Virus record (IMG/VR): IMGVR_UViG_3300023223_000240
Location: 1-39,130 of that record
DNA length: 39,130 bases
Reading direction: 5' to 3' (one strand)
Source: a virus
The notes beneath the pieces are model-generated. The model saw only the letters and a program-made list of their open reading frames with translations, ran no database searches and was not told the origin of the DNA. Positions 7,856 through 14,149 of this stretch are shown piece by piece. Numbering within the stretch: position 1 is the first letter of the stretch; each line of letters opens with the position of its first letter. The translations under genes were made by a program, and so were the position numbers.

Positions 7856-8102
7856 TATTATTCTCCATTTTCAATATTTCAGTTCTATATTTAGTTTTAT
7901 TATCACGATGCATCTTATGCAACTGTGTGTACTTTTTATGTGCCTTCATGCCTAAATCGGCCTCGTGGATGAGTTTATTAAGTTTTCTCACCTTATCGGC
8001 CACGGATACCTGTATAGGGCTTAAGCGGCGCTTATAAGGACCAAACCCGAAAAAGCATATAATCAGAAACACAAAGACAGTTATAAATGTTGGTTCATTC
8101 AT
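7839..8102 (-). CDS. Small N-anchored membrane protein, 87 aa
   Basis: Residues 6-22 are strongly hydrophobic (FITVFVFLIICFFGFG), followed by a basic helical domain rich in Lys, His and Arg (HEADLGMKAHKKYTQLHKMH), so the topology is probably one TM with a basic cytoplasmic tail. No family is recognised. The start lies one base after the stop of the upstream gene, and the 3' end overlaps the interrupted gene by 17 bp. Confidence 0.65.
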   Translation of the reverse strand: MNEPTFITVFVFLIICFFGFGPYKRRLSPIQVSVADKVRKLNKLIHEADLGMKAHKKYTQLHKMHRDNKTKYRTEILKMENNNAKLF

Positions 8103-8103
8103 G

Positions 8104-8292
8104 TTACACCTCTATATTAATGATTTGACCCATGTCTTTGCTAACATCAATACGCCTAGCTTTAACTTGGTCCTTTTCCATAAAATCAGGCTCTGGCACT
8201 GTCTTACAATAATAATTCACGATAACCCATTTAGCAGCAGGCCATGTAAAGCACCCCATAATTATACATACAGGTAATAGCCAATAACTCAT
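8104..8292 (-). CDS. Small membrane protein, 62 aa
   Basis: I place the start at the ATG at 8292 (MSYWLLPVCIIMGCFTW), with AAGGTGGA as ribosome site, rather than an upstream TTG at 8322. One hydrophobic segment (residues 2-17) leads to a short apolar region and a charged tail. Its ATG overlaps the TGA of the 37-aa gene before it. Function is unknown; it is one of several short membrane proteins in this operon. Confidence 0.6.
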   Translation of the reverse strand: MSYWLLPVCIIMGCFTWPAAKWVIVNYYCKTVPEPDFMEKDQVKARRIDVSKDMGQIINIEV

Positions 8293-8402
8293 AATACTAT
8301 CCACCTTGCCATAGAGTAACAAGCTGCGATTGCTAAGAATATAGTTACTGAGCCATATAATATTTTAGCTGGTTTGTTTAAATTGCTCCATAATTGTGAC
8401 AT
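8289..8402 (-). CDS. Very small membrane peptide, 37 aa
   Basis: ATG at 8402 with AAGGAAG as an excellent ribosome site 4-5 nt upstream. The product (MSQLWSNLNKPAKILYGSVT then IFLAIAACYSMARWIVL) has a short polar start and one TM segment. It ends in an ATGA overlap with the next gene. The ribosome site and overlap are the main reasons for calling it real. Confidence 0.6.
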   Translation of the reverse strand: MSQLWSNLNKPAKILYGSVTIFLAIAACYSMARWIVL

Positions 8403-8426
8403 CTTACTTCCTTTCCTTGTTGGTGG

Positions 8427-9188
8427 TTAAATTGCCTCTTGCAAAATATAATTCTCAGCATTTGTAAAAATAATATCGAACAAGAAATTCTGCATTTCAT
8501 AAGTATTGTCTTTAAGTTTATGGCGCAGATGTAAATATTCCTCAAATATTGTTGCTACGACTTGTTTTGTACCCATATGAAAACATCTTTTAGCAATGTA
8601 AATTGTGTTATCTTTAGCAAGCCCCATACATAAATTACCCAAATCTTCAACAACCATAACTGGGTATTTATTTATTTGGTAACCCATACGATCTAAAATA
8701 TGAAGAGATTTATCTAATTGTGCTTTTTGTACTATAGAAAGAGAGCATGGTGTTGGCTTTAGTCTGTCAGATAAATCCCGGCATTTCTTTAATGCAGACG
8801 CATTGATATTAGCAATACCATCTGAAACAATTTCCTCCACTACTTCTATAAATTCAGCTGTGGGGATTTCGGGACGATCACAATAATTTAATTTTTTTTC
8901 AAAATTATTTTCAGCGGCGGTTAAAGCTATTCTAATTAAATCTTTTTCTTTACATCCCAACCAAGCAGAAGCTATGCGTTCTCCGACTTCCCCACAGCTG
9001 AATTTATATTCTTCTTTTCCTAAAAATACGGAAACTTCTTGTTTCTCTCTTAATAATATTGCAATAGCGTATTTCAAGCCAGTGCCGAAAAATCCAATAG
9101 GGTTGTCATTTTCTTTGACAGAGACCCCAAAAGACCTAATAAAATCCAAATCAATAATACCGTTGTTTTTAAATATAATAGTTTTCAT
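8427..9188 (-). CDS. GHKL ATPase-like protein with EExxH tail, 253 aa
   Basis: Residues 31-43 (IGFFGTGLKYAIA) resemble the glycine-rich G2 box region of GHKL (gyrase B/Hsp90/histidine kinase) ATP-binding folds, as seen in a family of phage proteins with the pattern IG.FG.G.KYA.A.LLR. The start (FKNNGIIDLDFIRSFGVS) fits the first helix of that fold. Near the C-terminus, IFEEYLHLRHKLKDNTYEMQ (residues 214-233) carries an EExxH motif with the conserved D and Q that accompany it in related phage proteins; it resembles a degenerate metallopeptidase helix. Substrate and role are unknown. It starts one base after the upstream lipoprotein stop. Confidence 0.6.
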   Translation of the reverse strand: MKTIIFKNNGIIDLDFIRSFGVSVKENDNPIGFFGTGLKYAIAILLREKQEVSVFLGKEEYKFSCGEVGERIASAWLGCKEKDLIRIALTAAENNFEKKLNYCDRPEIPTAEFIEVVEEIVSDGIANINASALKKCRDLSDRLKPTPCSLSIVQKAQLDKSLHILDRMGYQINKYPVMVVEDLGNLCMGLAKDNTIYIAKRCFHMGTKQVVATIFEEYLHLRHKLKDNTYEMQNFLFDIIFTNAENYILQEAI

Positions 9189-9189
9189 C

Positions 9190-9528
9190 TCAATTCTCCG
9201 TACATTTCATACCACGCCCTTGGCGCATATTCTCGTTAAACTTATTAGCTGCTTTTTTCTTACCGTATGGATCAAGTGAATAATCCAGGGCATAATAACT
9301 AGGACCAGCAAGTAAACAACCTAAGCCCGCTGTAAGGCCACAGGACACCCCTATAACCCCTATTGTGGTGATAGTACTCCAATTGACCCGCTTATTATAC
9401 TTAGACAGCGATTTATAGCTATCTGAGACTACTTCGGGGCAAGCTCTATTCATAGATGCCGGATCAGGGTATAAAGTCCCTCCTGAACAGGCTGTTAATA
9501 ATAAAGGAACAAATAAAATACTACGCAT
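9190..9528 (-). CDS. Lipoprotein, 112 aa
   Basis: The N-terminus MRSILFVPLLLTACSGG is a short lipoprotein signal with lipobox LLTAC (Cys14). A glycine-rich apolar segment (VIGVSCGLTAGLGCLLAGPS, residues 57-76) could insert in a membrane as a glycine-zipper hairpin; the remainder is polar and basic. AAAGGAG lies just upstream of the ATG. In a phage, such a protein could act in the envelope in superinfection exclusion or lysis control, but this is inference. Confidence 0.65.
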   Translation of the reverse strand: MRSILFVPLLLTACSGGTLYPDPASMNRACPEVVSDSYKSLSKYNKRVNWSTITTIGVIGVSCGLTAGLGCLLAGPSYYALDYSLDPYGKKKAANKFNENMRQGRGMKCTEN

Positions 9529-9554
9529 GATATTCTCCTTTGGTTAGTGGGCGT

Positions 9555-9950
9555 TTAAAGTGAAAAACCAAAAGCGATACAAGAACACCTAACATCTAGG
9601 TCTATATCATCTTTCCCTTTGACTACTTTATCACCATCAATGGCGGTTAATTCTTCGCCATCAGCTATATAATTAAAAGCCCATAATGGAATTAGTCTAG
9701 GGCCGTTTTCATCCCACATAGAAAAACCCAACAAGGTTTTTTCCATATCAGTTAATTTATTAAACTCGTCTTTTGTTACGCGTCTTTTAACTTGTGAGCG
9801 CATTGTACCTTCCTTGTCTGACCAAGCCTCGGATACATTTTTGCGAGAATACTCGTCAGACCAGTTTTCATAGGCGCAACCCATTGCTGCTGCGGTGGCA
9901 ATATTATTTCTAATACTATTTAGAAAGTCGTATGTTGATAAATCTTTCAT
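9555..9950 (-). CDS. Conserved phage hypothetical protein, 131 aa
   Basis: The C-terminal half (GPRLIPLWAFNYIADGEELT then DDIDLDVRCSCIAFGFSL) matches a pattern common in tailed phages: LIPLW, a tight loop giving 'T.IDG', and D.D.DxR..C.A.G at the very end. The N-terminal 50 residues are helical. No biochemical role is known to me. It is the first gene of the leftward operon, about 60 bp from a good promoter. Confidence 0.65.
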   Translation of the reverse strand: MKDLSTYDFLNSIRNNIATAAAMGCAYENWSDEYSRKNVSEAWSDKEGTMRSQVKRRVTKDEFNKLTDMEKTLLGFSMWDENGPRLIPLWAFNYIADGEELTAIDGDKVVKGKDDIDLDVRCSCIAFGFSL

Positions 9951-9970
9951 CTTGTTTCCTTGTTGCCCAT

Positions 9971-10055
9971 ATTAGTGGTGGGCGTTTTAGTTTTGCGTTT
10001 TAACTTATTTACACTAATACAACGAATACATTTGATTTGTCAACACTAATGTGTT
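9971..10055. promoter_or_regulatory. Candidate operator sites between divergent operons
   Basis: The element CACTAAT occurs three times: reversed at 9971-9977, forward at 10012-10018 and forward at 10044-10050. The last is part of an inverted repeat AACAC-TAAT-GTGTT (10042-10055). These sites overlap the -35 and -10 boxes of the leftward promoter and would let one repressor act on both divergent operons. Confidence 0.45.
10014..10043 (-). promoter_or_regulatory. Leftward promoter for the 9950-7490 operon
   Basis: On the - strand, a perfect TTGACA (10043-10038), an 18-bp spacer and TATTAG (10019-10014). The first gene starts at 9950. CACTAAT elements overlap both boxes, suggesting repression. 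Confidence 0.6.
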
Positions 10056-10133
10056 AGACATCTAAAAATAAAGTGATTTCAAAACTATTAAAAAGGATGA
10101 ATAAAAGTGTTTGAAAGCGAATTTAAAGGAAAA

Positions 10134-10868
10134 ATGATTGGTTATGCCCGAACATCAAGGCCTGATCAAAATCTAAATATGCAACTAAATGCTTTGAGCA
10201 AGGCTGGCATAAAAGAAGATTTTATCTTTTCAGAAAAAATATCATCACTAGCCCCAAAGCGTCCACAATATGATTTAGCTTTAAAGCGTTGTCGCGCTGG
10301 TGATTGCCTTGTTGTTTATAAGCTTGATAGATTAGGGCGCTCTGCTATGGGCCTTATTAAAACCATTGAGGATTTAAAGAATAGGGGTGTTCATTTTAAG
10401 AGCCTTACAGAGACTTTTGACACAACAACCCCCATGGGTACTGTGATGTTTGGAATATGTGCGCTGTTCGCCCAATTAGAGCGAGATACGACCAGTGAAA
10501 GAACTGTGGATGGTATTGGTGCCGCTAAAGACGATGGGCGGTATCGCACAAGGTCTGTGACGTTTGATAGGGACCAATGGAACGGGATGCTTTTAGCTTG
10601 TAAAGAAGACCCTAATATTAAAGCTAGGCCGTTAGGTGTATTGGTTGGTCTTAAATACCAAACTGTTTACAGATATATGAAATTCCTAAAAATGGGAGAG
10701 CCTTTCTACACACGCTTTCCATTCCAGAAAAAATGGGACGTTCTTAAGGCTATCAAGCTTAAAGTTACCCGTGAAATTATTTACAGAGAGTTCGAAACAG
10801 ACAAGGAAACCGTTGATAGGTTTGTGTTTGAATGTGAACGCGATGATCAGGATTGGAAACTAAAATGA
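10134..10868 (+). CDS. Serine recombinase (resolvase/invertase family), 244 aa
   Basis: I choose the ATG at 10134, preceded by AAAGGAAAA, because the product then begins MIGYARTS as in the family; an in-frame GTG at 10107 would add nine residues. The catalytic domain is residues 1-130: nucleophile Ser8 in YARTS, KLDRLGRS (residues 63-70) with the active-site arginines, and LERDTTSERT (115-124) at the start of helix E. The C-terminal 100 residues include helix-turn-helix sequence (LGVLVGLKYQTVYRYMKFL) but are longer than in simple resolvases. Roles may include genome-dimer resolution, inversion or integration; no partner site was identified. It overlaps the next gene by 4 bp. Confidence 0.85.
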   Translation: MIGYARTSRPDQNLNMQLNALSKAGIKEDFIFSEKISSLAPKRPQYDLALKRCRAGDCLVVYKLDRLGRSAMGLIKTIEDLKNRGVHFKSLTETFDTTTPMGTVMFGICALFAQLERDTTSERTVDGIGAAKDDGRYRTRSVTFDRDQWNGMLLACKEDPNIKARPLGVLVGLKYQTVYRYMKFLKMGEPFYTRFPFQKKWDVLKAIKLKVTREIIYREFETDKETVDRFVFECERDDQDWKLK

Positions 10869-11524
10869 AAGTCCTAAGCTTATTTGATTTCTCTGGTGAT
10901 ATGGTTAAGCCTTGGCGTGACGCTGGTCATGAAGTTCTGACAGTAGATATTAAAGAACACCACCTCCAAGACCACCAAACATTAGACCTTTTTTGTCAAG
11001 CTCATAGGCGAATGTTAGTGCGCTGGAAGCCAGATATTATATTTTCATTCACACCCTGTACTGACTTAGCGGTAAGCGGTGCGGCACACTTCAAATCTAA
11101 GGGGGAGAGAAACCCTGACTTTCAAGATGATGCTATGTTCCTGTTTAGAATAGCCGATAAGATGGCAGATGAGTTGAATGTCCCTTATATGGTTGAAAAC
11201 CCTGTTTCTGTGGCCTCTACAATGTGGAGAAAGCCTAACTGTTATTTTCATCCTTATGAATATGGTGGCTACTTGCCGGAAGATGACGTCCACCCGCTGT
11301 ATCCTGAATACATCGGCCCCCGTGATGCTTACCCTAAGAAGACAGGTATTTGGTCAGGTAACGGCTTTATCATGCCAGAGAAGAAGCCTGTACATTGTCC
11401 CCCAGGGTATTCAGACCAACACAAAAAGCTTGGCGGTAAATCAGAGAGAACTAAAGAAATTCGCAGCATGACCCCTAGAGGTTTTGCACAAGCGGTATTT
11501 GAAGCTAATGAAAGGAATTTTTAA
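10865..11524 (+). CDS. DNA cytosine methyltransferase-like protein, 219 aa
   Basis: The start at 10865 forms an ATGA overlap with the recombinase stop; a TTG at 10853 is less likely. Motif order is that of C5-methyltransferases: SAM-binding FDFSG (residues 7-11) with VD at 27-28, TPCTDL at 63-68 with the Pro-Cys of motif IV, and ENP at 111-113 (motif VI, usually ENV). The target-recognition domain is short and the final helix SMTPRGFAQAV resembles motif X. The Thr before PC and the small size suggest a divergent phage family, so base specificity, or even activity on DNA, is uncertain. It may protect phage DNA from restriction. Confidence 0.7.
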   Translation: MKVLSLFDFSGDMVKPWRDAGHEVLTVDIKEHHLQDHQTLDLFCQAHRRMLVRWKPDIIFSFTPCTDLAVSGAAHFKSKGERNPDFQDDAMFLFRIADKMADELNVPYMVENPVSVASTMWRKPNCYFHPYEYGGYLPEDDVHPLYPEYIGPRDAYPKKTGIWSGNGFIMPEKKPVHCPPGYSDQHKKLGGKSERTKEIRSMTPRGFAQAVFEANERNF

Positions 11525-11530
11525 ATGAGC
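11512..11530 (+). repeat. 19-bp gene-junction repeat, copy 1
   Basis: AAGGAATTTTTAAATGAGC here is identical to 14490-14508. It encodes the last residues of the upstream protein (RNF stop), the ribosome site (AAGGA) and the start ATGAGC of the next gene. Near copies lie at 11701-11719 and 14140-14155. Confidence 0.85.
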
Positions 11531-11713
11531 TATTTACAAAGTAAAGAATTTAAAGAAAGCGATGATATTCATCTTATGGTGAATGAACTTTCCGGTGGTG
11601 GTGTAGGATTTGTTGTTTTTGATCCTATTAAAAATGAACGCAAAGCAGGTATTTGTATCTCCAAGAAGGACAAACAAAACCTAATTGATTTTCTTAATGG
11701 GGAGTGTTTTTAA
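11525..11713 (+). CDS. Small protein of unknown function, 62 aa
   Basis: Starts ATGAGC within the 19-bp junction repeat and ends GECF just before the next such junction. The middle (LSGGGVGFVVFDPIKNERKA) looks like a beta-hairpin pair and the end a short helix. No family is recognised. It is the first of a run of 19 tiny coupled genes after the methyltransferase-like gene. Confidence 0.65.
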   Translation: MSYLQSKEFKESDDIHLMVNELSGGGVGFVVFDPIKNERKAGICISKKDKQNLIDFLNGECF

Positions 11714-11938
11714 ATGAGCATCGGATATTGGAGTTGCCATGATAAATGCTTTGTTTGTGATTTAGGGCAGCTTGATTGTAAGTGTAATGATGCCAAAGAA
11801 CGTCTCATCAAGGAAGTTGAGCCAATATTAAAAGCTGCTGAAAATGAAAAAGAACGTGAAGCCATTAGGAATGAATTTAATCACAACCCTTACAGCATGT
11901 CAGAGGAAATTTTCAAATTAAGGAGACAATTAAGATGA
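11714..11938 (+). CDS. Small cysteine-containing protein, 74 aa
   Basis: The first 25 residues carry C..KC..C....DCKC-type cysteines (CHDKCFVCDLGQLDCKC), a probable zinc-binding knuckle, followed by a charged helical tail rich in Glu and Lys. GGGGAG lies upstream of the ATG. The TGA overlaps the next ATG by 4 bp. Confidence 0.65.
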   Translation: MSIGYWSCHDKCFVCDLGQLDCKCNDAKERLIKEVEPILKAAENEKEREAIRNEFNHNPYSMSEEIFKLRRQLR

Positions 11939-12084
11939 GCAAAAAGAAAGATACTCCCCAATGTCCTGAGTGTGGATGTTCCTCTAATTGCTTAGAAATT
12001 GTAATCATAAAGGCTATGGAGGGGTGTGCTACCTGTAATGTTATATTGAAAGAATACAATGAATGGAGAGGTGTAAAAAAATGA
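11935..12084 (+). CDS. Mini zinc-ribbon protein, 49 aa
   Basis: ATG at 11935 in an ATGA overlap, with AAGGAGA upstream. The protein has two cysteine pairs, CPECGC near residue 10 and CATC near residue 31, spaced as in a small zinc ribbon. It stops in an ATGA overlap with the next gene. No specific family. Confidence 0.6.
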   Translation: MSKKKDTPQCPECGCSSNCLEIVIIKAMEGCATCNVILKEYNEWRGVKK

Positions 12085-12374
12085 GCCGTTGTAGCTGTAG
12101 AGAAGCAATGTGTGGATGCAACTTTGGTGTTGATGATGCACAGGTGACAGTTGAGAAAAGAAAACTGTCTGGATTAATTAACCGTTTTAGTAAAAAGCAA
12201 AAAGAAAAACTTCACGCTAATATGTCAAAAAAATCAGGTTGGGATGATCCTAACTGGACGATTGACGATATTAAAAAAGCCATGATTGCACATATTGAAA
12301 AAGGTGATCCAGTGGACGCGGCAAACTTTGCAGCGTTTTGGTTTTCCAGAACTGACGAAGGTTTCAAATCATGA
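12081..12374 (+). CDS. Conserved phage hypothetical protein, 97 aa
   Basis: I place the start at ATGAGC (12081), which overlaps the previous stop, not the in-frame ATG at 12063. A cysteine-rich N-terminus (CSCREAMCGCNFG) is followed by a helical domain ending KGDPVDAANFAAFWFSR, a pattern (KGDP.D.A.....L..R) found in many small phage proteins of unknown function. It ends in an ATGA overlap. Confidence 0.65.
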   Translation: MSRCSCREAMCGCNFGVDDAQVTVEKRKLSGLINRFSKKQKEKLHANMSKKSGWDDPNWTIDDIKKAMIAHIEKGDPVDAANFAAFWFSRTDEGFKS

Positions 12375-12628
12375 CCAATAAACAAACGAGCGATATGACA
12401 AAAGAATTAACCAAGATGATAGCAATGGCAAAAGATGGTCTTTACACCGCCGATAATTCTATCCTTTTAGGTATGGCTTTAGCTGCTCAACAAATTCAAG
12501 AACTGGAAATAGCTTTATCTCGCCAAGGTGACAATATGGCCTTTGTCTTAAATCACATGGACACAGGAACATGGGGTGAGAAATTCACAAAAGAACTTGA
12601 AGAAGATAGGAAGGTTTTGAAATCATGA
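12371..12628 (+). CDS. Small helical protein with KQTS N-terminal tag, 85 aa
   Basis: The product begins MTNKQTSDMTKE; the codons for KQTS are the start-associated motif AAACAAACGAGC (12380-12391). The rest is helical (heptad-like LGMALAAQQIQELEIALSRQ) and ends KELEEDRKVLKS, nearly the same as the end of the 14503 protein. ATGA overlaps join it to both neighbours. Confidence 0.65.
   Translation: MTNKQTSDMTKELTKMIAMAKDGLYTADNSILLGMALAAQQIQELEIALSRQGDNMAFVLNHMDTGTWGEKFTKELEEDRKVLKS
12380..12391 (+). repeat. Start-associated motif AAACAAACGAGC, first of the array
   Basis: Exact copies lie at 12380-12391, 12634-12645, 14006-14017, 14873-14884 and 15117-15128, with a shorter CACAAACGAGC at 14680-14690. 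The sister form AAACAAATGAGC, in which the ATG is itself the start codon, lies at 13386-13397, 13831-13842 and 14326-14337, and on the - strand as AAACAAATGAG at 17924-17914. All copies sit at gene starts. Confidence 0.85.
12602..12628 (+). repeat. 27-bp junction duplication, copy 1
   Basis: 25 of 27 bases match 14647-14673. It covers the C-terminal codons of one gene (E-x-R-K-x-L-K-S) and the overlapping start of the next, and leads in both places into a CAAACGAGC motif. Confidence 0.75.
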
Positions 12629-12831
12629 CCAGTAAACAAACGAGCATCATTAATTGCCCTAAATGCTTCGGTAGCGGAGCTAAGCCAACACCAGAAACAT
12701 TAACAACATATTCATGTGAGTGGTGTTCTGGAACGGGCACAGTTGATGTGGTTGGCATTTCACCAGTTGGCGAGAGTATTTTGGCAAAAGCTTTAAAACG
12801 TTCTGTCAAAGTATCGGACATTTTAGAATGA
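12625..12831 (+). CDS. DnaJ-type zinc-finger-like protein with KQTS tag, 68 aa
   Basis: Starts MTSKQTS from a second AAACAAACGAGC motif. It contains CPKCFGSGAKP and CEWCSGTGTV, two CxxCxGxG repeats like half of a DnaJ cysteine-rich domain, which bind one zinc. There is no J domain. It may be a small zinc-dependent adaptor. ATGA overlaps join it to both neighbours. Confidence 0.7.
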   Translation: MTSKQTSIINCPKCFGSGAKPTPETLTTYSCEWCSGTGTVDVVGISPVGESILAKALKRSVKVSDILE

Positions 12832-13001
12832 GTGGGTGGGCGCAGGGTGAAGAATGGCCTTGGCAACCTCATGAAGTTGAATTGTTGAAAGAACTTTATC
12901 CAAAAATAGACGTAACATTTAAAGAAGTATGTGAAAGATTATCCCGATCAAGGGGATCAGTTTCAGGCAAAGCCAGAAAGTTAGGATTGAAAAGACCATG
13001 A
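12828..13001 (+). CDS. GcrA-like helix-turn-helix protein, 57 aa
   Basis: ATG at 12828 in an ATGA overlap. The product has WPWQPHEVELLKELYP, then FKEVCERLSRSRGSVSGKAR and KLGL. This follows the N-terminal DNA-binding domain of GcrA, the alphaproteobacterial cell-cycle regulator (W....VE.L..L......I...L...R..V.GK..RLGL), without its sigma-interacting C-terminal part. It could compete for GcrA sites or act as a local regulator. The family call is by pattern, not search. Confidence 0.65.
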   Translation: MSGWAQGEEWPWQPHEVELLKELYPKIDVTFKEVCERLSRSRGSVSGKARKLGLKRP

Positions 13002-13222
13002 GCGCGAAAGAAAACAACACAATATATTGCTACCGATGTGAAGGGCGTTATGCAAAAGGTAAGAAGTGGGTTTTGGGCGTCAACACAGCTAAAGGAACCG
13101 AACCAACATCTTTCCGAAAAACATCAAACATAGAAGAAGGTAATTGCCCTTGTTGTGCCATGCGAGGCATCCAGGAGCCACCCTTATTGGAACGACCTTT
13201 TCAAAACACAGGAGTATTCTAA
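12998..13222 (+). CDS. Small zinc-binding protein, 74 aa
   Basis: ATGAGC start in an ATGA overlap. Cysteine pairs CYRC (about residue 11) and CPCC (about residue 50) flank a basic beta-like region (YAKGKKWVLGVN). This is a split zinc ribbon of unknown function. The stop TAA overlaps the next ATG. Confidence 0.6.
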   Translation: MSAKENNTIYCYRCEGRYAKGKKWVLGVNTAKGTEPTSFRKTSNIEEGNCPCCAMRGIQEPPLLERPFQNTGVF

Positions 13223-13395
13223 TGAGCATAGACAACTCAAAAATAATTGATGCTTTGAACTTTCTCAGGGACAGGCAACCATCGGTTTTAATAAGCGGTG
13301 ATGATGTGTCTTTATGTTTTGATAACAGAGATGATGCAAATCTGTGGGCCGATGAACATGTACAAAATCTTATATTTGAAGGAATAAACAAATGA
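13222..13395 (+). CDS. Small protein of unknown function, 57 aa
   Basis: I use ATGAGC at 13222 (TAATG overlap, GGAG 9 bp upstream) and reject an extension to 13144, which would run inside the previous gene. The product has an N-terminal helix and two strands (SVLISGDDVSLCFDNRDDAN), then a helix. It ends GINK with the class-B motif AAACAAATGAGC as the junction. Confidence 0.6.
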   Translation: MSIDNSKIIDALNFLRDRQPSVLISGDDVSLCFDNRDDANLWADEHVQNLIFEGINK

Positions 13396-13547
13396 GCATG
13401 ACAGAAGAAGAGAAAGACACTGTAATGGTCGCTATTTGTCACCTGAGAGGTGAAGCTTACCGCGCTGGTAAATCTGGCGAAGACCCAGAAGTAGCATACC
13501 CACGAATTAAAAAACAAGAAAATGCAATAAGGAAACTGTTAAAATGA
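13392..13547 (+). CDS. Small helical protein, 51 aa
   Basis: Starts at the ATG inside AAACAAATGAGC (13386-13397). The sequence is helical and charged (MSMTEEEKDTVMVAICHLRG and on) with no recognised domain. Its TGA overlaps the next ATG. It is called on the basis of coupling and continuous coding through the array. Confidence 0.55.
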   Translation: MSMTEEEKDTVMVAICHLRGEAYRAGKSGEDPEVAYPRIKKQENAIRKLLK

Positions 13548-13840
13548 CTGACAAACCTAAAACATTCATAACTAAGGAATGGTGCATCAATATGGCTCGT
13601 CAAGAACCTGATTTAGAAATTGGAGTTGGCGCGTCTTCTCTCAGTGAGTTTGTTGCTCGTCGTGAAATCAATAAATTTCTCGATAGTGAGTTGAAACTTA
13701 TTAAAGATTTGAAACATTGGAATGATAAAACAATTGTCCAATTAATCAGAAAGCATTGTGATCATCTTAAAGATTTAACGGATGAAGAATTAACGGATGA
13801 AGAATTAACAATTTGCATAACGTATTGGAAAAACAAATGA
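13544..13840 (+). CDS. Small acidic protein with a TDEEL tandem repeat, 98 aa
   Basis: Mostly helical. The stretch LTDEELTDEELT (about residues 77-88) comes from a perfect tandem DNA duplication of about 15 bp, a sign of slippage. The N-terminal EWCINMARQEPDLEIGVG is common in small phage proteins. It ends in the class-B motif (13831-13842), which also starts the next gene. Confidence 0.6.
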   Translation: MTDKPKTFITKEWCINMARQEPDLEIGVGASSLSEFVARREINKFLDSELKLIKDLKHWNDKTIVQLIRKHCDHLKDLTDEELTDEELTICITYWKNK

Positions 13841-14007
13841 GCAAACTTGAAAAGGTGGCAAGGTCCATTTGTCGCGCAGACATTGATGAGAAATATCCGA
13901 ACAGTTCCAATGAAGACAAAGAAGTTTCTGTGGATGAATGTTGGTGGCTATACAAAGATGAAGCCAAAGATTTTATTGAAGTGGATAGTCAACATGCCAG
14001 AAAATAA
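13837..14007 (+). CDS. Small conserved phage protein, 56 aa
   Basis: Start ATGAGC at 13837 in the class-B motif; an upstream in-frame start at 13813 would sit inside the previous gene. LEKVARSICRADIDEK followed by VDECWWLYKDEAKDFIE resembles a widespread family of tiny phage proteins whose helix starts 'EKVAR.I...' and carries a WW-x-Y stretch. Function is unknown. The stop lies within the next gene. Confidence 0.6.
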   Translation: MSKLEKVARSICRADIDEKYPNSSNEDKEVSVDECWWLYKDEAKDFIEVDSQHARK

Positions 14008-14149
14008 ACAAACGAGCCGCATAAGAAACTATTTGTCAGCCTTCTTTATCAGGTGCGCGATGTGGTCAACAACACATGGATATGTCCACGATCACCTTGA
14101 GGCGGCAAAGAACCAACAGACTATTCATAATCAATTGGAGGATTTTTAA
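13994..14149 (+). CDS. Small protein with KQTS tag, 51 aa
   Basis: The true start is probably the ATG at 13994 (MPENKQTSRIRN), 14 bp inside the previous gene; a longer form from 13847 would overlap that gene almost entirely. KQTS is encoded by AAACAAACGAGC (14006-14017). A short apolar stretch (YLSAFFIRCAMWS) is followed by a His/Asn/Gln-rich helix. It ends LEDF at a GGAGGATTTTTAAATGAGC junction. Confidence 0.55.
   Translation: MPENKQTSRIRNYLSAFFIRCAMWSTTHGYVHDHLEAAKNQQTIHNQLEDF

Noticed and set aside
8289-8322. TTG start for the 8104 gene
   Set aside because: The ATG at 8292 has a better ribosome site and fits the 4-bp overlap with the 37-aa gene before it.
13144-13221. Longer start for the 13222 gene
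   Set aside because: The extension lies inside the 12998 gene and the ATG at 13222 has the ATGAGC start, TAATG overlap and a ribosome site as in neighbours.
13775-13812. Tandem repeat as a regulatory element
   Set aside because: It is in-frame coding sequence (TDEEL repeats) and is most simply a slippage product.
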